The position numbers and the translations under genes are program-made. Of a stretch of 64,000 nt of DNA, positions 12,801 to 24,800 are shown one piece after another. The stretch's first letter is position 1; each line of letters opens with the position of its first letter. The stretch spans positions 8,571,001 to 8,635,000 of the forward strand of contig WPIO01000007.1 in assembly GCA_009760855.2 (NCBI GenBank), in the 5' to 3' direction. This stretch comes from Cristatella mucedo (lineage: Eukaryota; Bryozoa; Phylactolaemata; Cristatellidae). Under the pieces are notes generated by a model, which worked only from the letters and a program-made list of their open reading frames with translations, was not told the origin of the DNA and did not search any database.

Positions 12801-15800
12801 GCATTACACATACAGCCTGGATGTCAACGATCAAGTAAATGACAGAGCCACATAATGGGGTAGAGTATACCATCCACCGAACACTACGTGAAAGGCTGTC
12901 ACAACTAGCTGACACACAGTGGCAGGTCAACAACGACAGCAGACATGCATCACGTGGCCATCACAAACACAAAGTAAACCTGTAGATGTGTTTTGCAGAT
13001 GTCAATGCTTTTAGCAACAAGCAGGTCAATAAAGCTCAGCCACATCTCTAGCAAAAGATTTTTTGGATTATAATACTAATTAAGCACGTCACATGGTCAC
13101 TTAATACAGCGCTGGTTACCAGGTCTGCAATGCCAAACTATGAGCAAGCCAGTCATATGCATTAGGCATCTCCGTCCAATAAGTTCTAGCACAGCTATTC
13201 CATAACTACTCCAGGTCTACAAAGGGAGCTACAGACTCTTCACGTCCAGGCAGCTATTACCAGTACCAAAAACCTGTGTACCAGCACTCAGAGCCGTTAC
13301 TTGATAAAAAAAAACTTATCAAGAAAACTTGAATTTTTTTAAATAAATATGACGTTGCAAAGCCTTAGTTTCTGATTACTTCCCAAAAGGGCATGAAAGT
13401 GACTGGCATTTTTGCGGTTTGGGTGGCCGTATTGTGCTGTGCCACAACTCTCTCAATTTTCAGAAGAACTCTGCTGTTAAAAGACAGTTGAGGAGTTGAA
13501 AAGAAGGTGAACCACTGACTCTCAATAACCTAAATAAATAAACAAATGCAAGCTGATTTAACAGCCTCTTTTTGTATAGCGACAGAAGAGCCTTAACGGC
13601 TATCACCACCGCTTGCAGTGGCGATAAAGGATAGCTCACTGCAGGATTCAAGCCCACGACCTCGGGGCCGAGGTTGTGAAAAGCAACCGCTTTACCTAGT
13701 GAGCCATTACGGCTCACAAAAAACCTGCATGTCACATTAGATGCACTCAATCGGATTTCGGCCGATGGCTGTCTTGGCAATTTCATTAGCTGCACACCTG
13801 AGTCGAGGATGTACGGCTGAACTCTCTTGCCAACGTGTTTTGAATAATCGCCTTGTTGCCTGACGAAGTTTTCACCCTGCAGCTCGTTTGCAAAAGGGAT
13901 CCGATCTTCAGAACTAGATCAGCGCACAGGTCCTGGTTTATTGTGTCTTGATTTCGTGAAAATTTCCAGCTTAAACAGCATCCTGGTTCATTGTGTCTTG
14001 ATTTCGTTGAAATGTCCAGCTTAAACAGCATAACTAGCAGCCTGGTAATAGAAAGGATTCTTCGATGCTGTGACTGACCACGACCTTCCATTTGCTGTAA
14101 CCATGAGGCACTGGTCTCCAGCACTGTTTTTATTACCGGCAGACAGCGGTCGAGCAGCGGCTAATATATGCCCACTGAAGCCGCGCTGCCTCGTGATTTG
14201 TCGTTGGCAAGGGACAGCTACAGAGGCAACACAGCAGTACAACTTTCGGCTAACTTCAGCTCAGGCTCATGGTCGGACGGGGGGGGGGAGGGGGTGTTAC
14301 AGACTCTCGTACCTGTCGCGCTGCTGACTGATTACTGTGCCAGAATACTCACTCCCGACTTGCGTCACGACATCCCTTGACTTGGCCATGTTTAAAAAGA
14401 AATTAAAAACGCACCTGTTTCTGACAGTATTTATTAGGTTCCTGTGATTCGTCCTTTATGTTCTTAAGCATGCTGACACTGTGCATGCTGCCACTAACGA
14501 TACTTGCATCTGACCCTGTGCGTGTCACCCCTAACCATGTTATTCATGTTCTTATCAAGCACGATACCACTCACCATTCGATTGTGTTTCCTTTGCAGCA
14601 AATGTAAAGCGCCTAGAAAGAGATTGAGTTCTCTGAGGGCACTTTATCGAGTGTATTATTATTATTATTATTATTATTTTTACAGAAAGAAGCTCGTCTC
14701 TCCGGAAGCGCAAGCACTTTCAGGAATTTATATCCCCAATTGGTTGTCTCCTCCGACATGACTTTCCTCAGTACCACAGATATGCGTGCACCGTTACACC
14801 CGCAGCCAATCCTCAAATAGGAAAGCGACTGACGTGGTATACTTTAAAAAAATTGTGCCGTTTCTACCTATATCTGCAGGCATTATCCCGGGTTCTAGGT
14901 TATGCCTCCACCGTGCCGTTGATTTTAGCAGACGCAGCCCCTTCCAGCTCGGTTGGGAGTTACTAACTTCATATCATACAGCAAAGAGTCGTGCATATCT
15001 AAGCCAACTCGAGCAGATTCACACATTGTATGGAAAGCACGTCAGTTAAAATTCCCTAAACAATAACGCACCGGTCTTGCATCGTGGATTATCGCAACTA
15101 CATCTTGACACGTATTCCAATGCAGCTTTAATTTGTGCAGCTGAATTACATTCTCAGCTTTGTTTTTAATGCATCATCGGCCAGGCATGAAAGCTTCTAA
15201 AGCTGCGTTTACACTTTCCTCATTGCCGACGCCGACTTTCCTCCAAGTCAGTGCTTTTACACTACCGATTCAGGAAACATTGATGGCTGACTTAGTCTCG
15301 CCCACAGCCCACTGCTTTAATGTGGGATGCTGGTATGAAAGAGGAGTTCCTGGGAGCCGCCAAGCCAACTCTCAAAGAAGTTGAGTTAGCAGCTGCTGCC
15401 ATCATTGTAGACGAGTACGAGAATAGGAAGACAATTTTTATAAGCTTATACAAAAGTTGTTTAGAGAATTGCATAGTGCTAAGTAATGTAAGCTGTAATG
15501 AGTATGTTGGTGTATAGTGCTAAGTAATATGCACCGTTATGGCTTTGTTAGTGCATCTCACAGACATTAGTTCGGTGTCTTATCAAGCTTTAGTGTTTAG
15601 GTTTTAGAGAAACTCATAATAGAACAAGATATCTCAAAACGTGTTTACTTAATATAAATATAAACAGATGCTGGCGACCATGTTGAACAGCCTGCAGCAG
15701 TGCCCAAAGCAGAAACTGGCCTGGCTCTAGGCATAAACGATGCCGTATTGGCTGGAAAGGGCTGCTACTTCAAAGGGTGCTGCCAACCATAAAGAATGTT

Positions 15801-18800
15801 GTAAATATGCTCCTGATTTCTGGTGAAGAACCTTTCCTTCTAAAAAACAGCTGCTGTTACTCAACTCGTTAATAAGCCTATCATACATCTCCAGAAGCTG
15901 AGTAACCTTTTTCTGTCTCGTTTCTGCGATCCTCATCCAAGAGACTTGAACCGGGGGTTTTGCATCAGCCAAACGTTTACAACTGCTCGTCAGACCCTGC
16001 AGGCAAGTTCCGATCACCATTTAGAGCTAACCATACCAAAAAACTGCTCTAGTTTGCCTTTACAATGACCTTATGAACAATGCTGATCAGGGTAGGCCTT
16101 CTGCTGAGTGTCCTAGATCTCTCAGCAGTATGCGATACAATTGAATACCAGGTCCGTCAGGATTGTCTTCTGCATTGGACATGCTAAGCAATCACGGGCA
16201 CAGTACTAAACTTAACTAGTCGGTCATCCGAGAACCCCTTGAGATATGGGTTAGTTAAACGTTCGGTTTTAGGCATCCTTCCTTTCACTATGAATGCACT
16301 CTCTTGCCGATGTCATCGCCAAAAATAATCTTGGCTTTCATTTTAAGCCGATGGTATTTCATTTCAGCCGATAGCTGAACCAGCAAGCTATTCAGCTCCT
16401 CATTCGACTCATTAAATTCATTGATGCCAACATCGATGACAGTTGCACTAGGATGGCTAATAACTCCTTCCTTAAGCTTGCCGATGATACATCCAGCCGA
16501 ATAGTTATGGACAAATCTAGTTTGCTCCAGTGTGCTTTGCATACTTACATATGCATGCTTCAGTACATTTTACTTGTTTGATGTCTTACTAACCAGCGGC
16601 TTAGAGTGTCTTCTTGTTTGCTTTAGCATCATGGCCAAAGCATGGTGTTTGCTTTTGCATGCTTTTAAAAGTATGATACCACGCATCTCATTAGCCCTAA
16701 GTTATTTTCCCTTGCACTAAGTTGCAAACGCCAGGAAATGAGTTTAGTTCTCTTAAGCTCTAGCCAAGTGAGCCATTTTAATTACTATAACTGATAGTAA
16801 GCAAGCCGGTAACGCGATAGTTTATCTTACGACATTTGCAGTATCTGCTTCTATCCTACGAGCAGCAGCTACATTGATATGGACTAAGCTAAAGGACCTT
16901 CAGAAGGAGGGGGCAACAAGCATTCCAGCCAGCCAGGGTAAGGCATAGCATGATAACCTATGTACGATCTGCTACGTCTGCAAGAACGTACCGTTGCTCA
17001 ACGATGACCTATAATTAAAGCTGCTCAACGATTTTTGCATTCCATCACCATAACCCATGACCTACAAAAATCCAGATATACTCTACAGTGACCTGTATGC
17101 TGCAAGCATTGCAATGAGCTAAAGACAAGGTAAAGCTGGTCAAGGCCACACAAAAGTACTTGTACCAGCAAACGCAGCCACTTCCAAAACAGCTTAGCAG
17201 CCAGCCAGTAGAACATAGCTGAACTCCAGCAAAATATTGGCAATGACTTGCAAGAAGTCTCGGTCATTACAAGCACGTACAAGCAAGTTAATCAGTATTA
17301 CAACAAGTCCATGGAATAATCAATTGAAGCTCTCCTGAAATGTTCAAATTAGTCCTTTAAAACCTTCCTCGTGTTAAGAGACAAATGGAGGTTAATAATA
17401 ATAACATTAATGTACTTGATAAAGCGCCCTCAGAGAACTTAATCTCTTTCTAGGCGCTTTACATTTGCTGCAAAGGGAAATGCAATTGAATGGTAAGTAA
17501 AATCATGCTTGAAAAACAAACAAAATGAATAACATGGTTAGGGGTGACATGCACAGGGTCAGCATGCAAATGTGGTTAGTGGCAGCATGCACAGTGTCAG
17601 CACGCATAAGCACCTGAAGGACAAATCACAGGGACCCACTAATTGCTGTCCTAAATAGGTGTTTTTAAGTGCTTTTTAAATGCAGTCAGGTCAGGGGATA
17701 TTCTGACGCAGGTCGGGAGGGAGTTCCAGGCTTTGGGAGCATACGAACTAAATGCACGGTCTCCAAAGGATTTAAGGTTTGTACGAGGTATTTCTAGACT
17801 GTTGGATTCCGAAAAGCGGGTGGTACGATGTATGGCCTGACGGGGGAGTATGTCGGAGAGATAGGCTGGAGCCATAGAATGAAGGGACCTAAAAGTGAGC
17901 AACAAAACCTTGAAGTCAATCCGTTGCTTGACTGGTAGCCAGTGCAGGTCGGCGAGAAGTGGAGTAATGTGGCAACTGCTACGCTCACGACAGACAAGAC
18001 TAGCTGCAGAGTTTTGCACCAGCTGCAATCGCCTGATCGCACATGCTGGTAAGCCAGTAAGCAGTGAGTTGCAGAAGTCGAGACGAGATGTCACGAATGC
18101 ATGGACCAACTTGGACGTGGTATCCTTATCTAAACAAGCCCGAATTTTAGCAATGTTATGAAGCTGAAAATAGGCAGATTTGACTGTGGAGCTGATATGG
18201 TCGTCTAACGAGAGGTCGCTTTGGAATATGACACCTAGATTTCGAGCTGATTCGACAGGAGATATGCTGGCAGAGCCAATTTTGAGAGACAGCCTTTCCA
18301 ATCTCTGAATCACACTGGGTTCGCCCATAACTAGTAAGTTAGTTTTATCATCGTTTAGTTTTAGAAAATTTGATGCCATCCATGTGCAGATGTCATCAAT
18401 GCATGCAGCAAGTGAGTTTAGAGAATTTGAGGTGCTCGAAGGCTGGGAGGGATCAAAGCAAAGGTACAACTGAGTGTCATCCACATAGAAGTGAAAGCCT
18501 AGATTGTGCTTGGCAATCACATCAGCAAAAAAGAGAGTATAAATCGTGAAAGAACCGAACCTAGCACGGAGCCCTGAGGTACTCCATATTTCAGAGGTAC
18601 TTCAGATGATCTTTGTCCATTCACGTCAATACTCTGGAGTCTCCCACTGAGATAGGACCTGAACCACTAGAGGTACACATGCTTTTAAATGGATTGATAC
18701 AAACCAAGCCAACTCAAATTATTGTCATAATAATAATAATATAGAAATTGTAAAAGAACGCTAAAAATTAAATCTTTCTCTCGGAACCTTACATATACTG

Positions 18801-21800
18801 GAAAGAAAGCAAAAAAAATGCAAAAAGCAAAAGAAAAAAATGTCGAGTGGTTAGTGATGATGCGCACAGTGTCTACACAAATACATACTAATAAAAGACA
18901 ATACACAAGGCTGGGGCAAATGCAGTGAAGAAAACGAATATATTATCTTCTTTTTAAATGTTATCAAGTCAAGGGATGTCGTGATGTCACTCAAGAGTGA
19001 ATTCCCGGCTTTGGAAACATATGAACTGAAGGCACTCAAAAGGATTGAGGTTGTTTTGAGGAAGAGCTAACCACTTTAGTTAAGAGAGTGACTAGCACGA
19101 TGCGGCGCCTAAGAGAAAGTATTTTGGATGGGTATAGTATTACACAGAATGAAGCGACTAAATGAAATGAGACAGAAACTTAACCTTGATATGCTGCTTG
19201 CTAGAGAGTAAGTATAGGTCGGTGAGATAAGGCGTAAGGAGAACGTCAAGAAAATACCACAAAAACTTGTTCGACAATCAAATATGTGTTTATGGTACTT
19301 TTCGAAAGACAGATATGTCAGAACTGGAATCGAAGTTCTGATGACTTCCACGTGAAAGAAAAATTGGTTATGCCAACCACGTCTAACCCGGATGTAAACC
19401 AAAAGCAACAAATCTACAAATAAAAAATGTACCGATCTCTGCATCATATGCGACTTGTATCACAACTTGTCGAGCCTTAGTAGATCGCTATAGATGCTTG
19501 AAGCTTGTTGAGGTGCAAACTTGTTACTTTTATGCAGCTTCATTTCCACGGTTAGTTGGTGCCTTGTAAATTAAATAGCTTAACTAATATTTCACGTATC
19601 GGCATGAAATTTGAAATGCGAGTTCAGCTCTGCTTTTTCTATCCTAGTATTTAATATTTTTGATTTCGGTTCGATTCATTTGGCTGTATACGCCATCAAA
19701 CATCCTGGAGCCTTATTTTGCGTAATCGTGGGCATATAGAACCAATTGTATCAAACCGGAATCAAAAATATTAAAAATAGGGTAAAAAGGCAGGCCTGAA
19801 CTCGCATTTCAAATTTCACCCCGATACATAAAATATTAGTCGAGTTATTTAATTTACAAGGCACCAACTAACCCTGGAAATGAAGCTGTATAAAAGTCAC
19901 AATTATGCATCTCAAAAAGCTTCAAGCATCTATAGCGATCTACCAAGGCTCGACAAGTTGGGATACAAATCGCATATGATGCTGAGATCGGTAAATCTTG
20001 TATTTGTAGATTTGTTGCTTATGGTTTACATTCGGATTGGGCGTGGTTTGCATAACGAATTTTTCCTTTCATGCGGAAGTCGTCAGAACTTCCGATCCCA
20101 GTTCTTACATATTTGTCTTTCGAAAGGTACCATAAACACATATTCGATTGTCGGACAAATGTCATAGGCATTTTCTTGACTTTCCCCCGTAATGAGGCAG
20201 CTGCGACGACCTTCGAGTAGCAAGTTGTAGTAGAAGTCAAGAAGGGATGCATCAAATGCATGGACTTGTTTGGCTGGGATATCCTCATCTAAGGCTGAAT
20301 TTGTGCAATGATACATTGCCGAAAGTAGGCTGACATGACTGTGGAGCTAACATGGTCATCTACTAAAGGTCACTCTGAAACAGGACACAGATTTTAAGTC
20401 TATGAAAAAAATCTGCTAAGCTCTGTCGAGACCTCGGCTATGGAGAATTGAACTAATCTATGGGCTTCATGCCAAGATTGGCGACCATATCGAGCAAGTC
20501 CGACCATGTCCGACCAAGACCGATCGTGTCAGAGTAAGTAAGCCACCCATTCATTTGTAGCTCCACGTGAAGCTGCACAATAGCTACTGCTAACGCCTGG
20601 CCCTCGTTCACTAGCCGACTGTGTATGTGCTAATTAAGTAATGATTACTCATGTACACAGTTGTATTCACTTTTTTCTGGATAATAAAAACCAGTAGCAA
20701 TTCCTGCGACAATGCATTGTCAATGTCTGCGAATGCCTTGTCGATTTTTAATCGTTTGAGGGCTTCCCTAGTAACGGTCGTGAAATTGTGTAAGTTTCTC
20801 ACAAGTACTCTGCTAGAGGCCCACTAAACATACATGCATCGTATTTACTTGCCAAAATGAATTCCTAATAGCCGCTAAGAAGTTATCGATTGTCAGCGAT
20901 TTCAATAAGCATCTTTAGTTACTGGTCCAGTTCGTAGTTGTTATTACACTGGAGTGTGCTAACTTCATTATCAGTAAATGCTTGCTTAACTGCAGCTGGC
21001 ACATACTACTGGATTCGGGCTAACGAAGCAGTGTGTACAGGTAATAATGTGTTGCTGTGGCTGTACGTACATGTGTGAACGAATGTAGCTCCATCTGCAA
21101 TTATACAAAGCTGTACAGACTAAGTGGGAGTTATGCTGGAGAGTTTCGCTAGCATACTTAAAGCCTTAGTGGCTTTTGGTGGGCATACGGTAGCCAACAT
21201 GCTTAGTTTAACACCTCGAGGGCACGAAAAGACTGAACTGGTGCAGTTGCCTAGGTGGGTATGAAAGACCAAATCCGTGGCTGGCCTGATGGGTCAGAGT
21301 AAGAATCGTCCTCTGCATGTGTTAGTCTGCATTTGATGGAGCATGATTTTTGTTTGCTCGATGCTTTCACCCTTTGCCCAATAAAAAAGTTGTACAACTT
21401 TAAAAAGGAAGGAGAAAATATTAAAAAGGAGCCGTACCACATGGAAGGAGTTAGACAAGTGAAGATTCTTTCTGGAGGTTTCAGAATTTTCCGGTAACTC
21501 CTAAAAACTCTGGTAATGTCAAGTTTCCAGATGGTTTTAGGAGCTTCCTTTGTGTCTAGTGCGTCTGAGAAGCAAAGGGGCTTCACAAAATTAGAAAATC
21601 AATATCCAAGGAGATCCGAGGTCTGGCAAATCATTCAAAAAACTTGTTGGCCTAATCATTCTTGATGGTTGGTGAGCTTAAGAATGCAAAATGTATTATA
21701 TGCAACCATCACCACAGTGGATCATGAGTTTGTTAAAAGTCAGAAGTGAAGCTTCCAACTTGCTGACACACAACCCTGAGTACTATTCGCTTAACTCTGA

Positions 21801-24800
21801 GAAGCACTCACGTAAGTGTGAAAAAGATGGCAACCACAGACATCCTCACGTGTCTATCACTCTGATTCAATTAATGGCTAATCAGTAGGGCCTAACGTAT
21901 TCAGCTCGATCTACCACGACTTGACCCAAAGCTCTATAGATAGGCATAGAACTTTTCTGTTTGGTGGGTAACCAAACAGATTCCCAGGAAAACTTGAGGC
22001 TTCAGGCTTGCTGCTCGTTACGGTATTTCTTCGGCAAGCTATGAATGGGACATATGACTATTAGAGCAGATCCACTTTAAAAGTGTTTTATATCCACGAG
22101 CTGCCTCGTGGGTCTCAAGCCTCACTGAAGCCAAAGTGGCCCATGGGTATTGTAGTAGTAAATAAATTTGACTTAAAGCGTGTACATCTACATCTCTAAA
22201 ATCTTTCATGTAACTTTAAATATATTCTATAAATAAGTTACATCCTCACGACTTCTTCCAAAAAAATGTATCAAAACTTGCGCAGATGTTTAGCAGAATC
22301 TGTTCAACTACCTTAAGATTTTCACTTTTTCAGCCGATTCCATCTGGCTCACCTATTCATGCCTAGTTCATATCGTCACGGCAATTAACATCAGCATTTG
22401 ACATGGAGTGAAGACTGGGAATCAAGCTGGATCATGTTCTCAACCAAAGTGACTTTTGCTCGGCATAAAGAGGCCGACAGCCATCGCCTCAAAAAAAGGA
22501 ATAATCGACAAACCAAAGCTGAACCAAGAAGAGACTGCCTAGAAGCAGCAGCACAAGATGGCAGGAAAGAAAGTGAGTCGGCAGCAGGACAAAATGTGTG
22601 TATGCTGAACTTGTGATTGGTCGTGGAATTAAAGATACTATCATAGCTACTTGCTACTATCGACGTGTGGCTTGGGTAGTCAACGTCCTCACTCGAGACA
22701 GTTCATAAATCCACTTGTTAAACAGAGAAAGGCAGAAACCCACCTGCGGCCCAGCTCCGGGCTTGGTTGAAGCCATGTGTGTGACAGTCAGCTGAGTGCG
22801 GCTAGGCCCGAAAAGATGCTTCACTGTAGCCACATTCTCAGCAACTAAAATAAATAGATACAAATTACCAGGATGGCTTGCTGTGCTGCACATTGCTTGT
22901 TGGCTGGGTTAAGGCTACATCTGGAACACCAGGATCCCAACAGAAGTCACCAGCCATCGTGCTATGATGACAAAACAATTGGTGAGGTACAAGCAAACGA
23001 TACGATTCGGCTGTAAAAAAAACAATGCTGACATGGAAGAGTTAGTCCATTCAGGATCACATGATGATCATAATTCCTACTCATACAGGTGGATCTTGAA
23101 AAAGTGGTAGCTACTTGCACTTGATAGGCCAGGAGGTAGGATGCTCTCTCTTTACGACCGAGGTCGCTGGTTCGCATCCCGAAGTGGGTGGTCGATCTTT
23201 CGTGGCCATTTGCAAGAGGTGGTGATAGCCGTTAAGGCTCTTCTGATGCTGTATAAATGAGGCTGGTAAATCAGCAAATATTTATTTATTTAAGAACCAA
23301 GTCTTGATTTTGACTGACGGAGCTCTGGAACATGCAATTATTTATTGTTTGTTGCAAAGCTCTTCTGACACTTACAAACGAGGCCGGTGAATCAGCTACT
23401 CCGTGCCCTACTTTATGGTAATCCAGCAAGGATGCCAAATGACTAGTGCCCAAATTGATTTTTTTTAAATAGCAAACACTTGCTTGGTACAGTGGCTTGA
23501 GTTTATCGGCGGCCAAACAGCCACTCACTTTGGGGTTGATACACAACCTACATTTTCTTCACAGCACTGTAGCCTAACAAGTTAACTATCAAATCAGAAG
23601 CCCTTCTTTTAGCTCAAATTCGTGAAAATCCCTGCAAGTTTTAGGAGGCCATATGAAACCCAGCCCAAGTTCATTGCAAAAGCTTGAAATTCATTGCCAC
23701 CCTCGTTCTCCCACAGCCTGGAACTCCCTCCCGACCTGCATCAGAACATCCCCTGACCTGACCACATTTAAAAGAAACTTAAAAACATACCTATTTAGGA
23801 CAGCATTTAGTGGGTCCCTGTGATTCGTCCTTGGTGTGCTTATGCGTGCTGACACTGTTCATGCTGCCACTAACCACATTTGCATGCTGACCCAGTGCAT
23901 GTAACCCCTAACCATGTTATTCATTTTGTTTGTTTTTCAAGCATGATTTTACTTACTATTCTATTGCGTATCACTTTGCAGCAAATGTAAAGCGCCTAGA
24001 AAGAGATTAAGTTCTCTGAGGGCGCTTTATCAAGTGCAATATTATTATTATTATTATTATTCATGGTGAACTGATCAAAGCAGGTGAGCAACTACTAGCT
24101 GATTTAACAGCCTTTTTAGTATAGGGACTGAAGAACCTTTACGGCTATCACCACCGCCTGCAGCGGCGATAAAGGATCGCCCACCGCAGGATTCTAACCC
24201 ATGACCTTGGGACCGAGATCGTGGAAAGCAACCGCCTTGCCTAGTATGCCATCACGGATGTCCACACATAGGAAGTAAGGCCAATAAACGGTGAACTGTT
24301 GCGAAGCTTTTTCTCTTTTCCACCTTTTTCACTTCCCAGACCCACTAACGAGCTCCTGCCGATCTCTGCTGCCATCCATGCATCAGAGCACCCAAGCGTT
24401 TATTAATTTCGTCTTCTTGGCATCCAGCCGAGAGTCCGTATTTCGAGCTAGTACTGCGGCCTATGCACTAGTCCAAGCAGATAGGGCTTCAAGCCACTAA
24501 CGATATATAAGCTCCGAAATTCTAATTTAAAAAAATTCGTGCAAGCTGACATACCAGTATTAAAAACTCACTAGAACAATTTGCAGCTGAGTTGGGGTCG
24601 GGCTAGGGCTAGGCAGAATAATACCCTACTAGAAAGCATTGCGTATCAGCTGCTTCACGAAAATTATAGCCTAATTTGGCCTCAAATACATCCAAACCTG
24701 TCGGGGTGCAGTGAATTTCAACCAATTTCCGATCTAGAACCTCAGCTAGTAGTCTTACCCTGCCTGTCTTTAAAGGTTATTCGAGCTGCAGTTCCAAATC

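Noticed and set aside
17895-18161. Plus-strand frame over the LINE A copy
   Set aside because: Antisense shadow of the LINE reverse-transcriptase ORF.
20611-20802. Minus-strand frame with VRNLHNFTTV as a further RRM exon
   Set aside because: No RNP1 motif, weak donor, and a phase that does not fit the neighbours.
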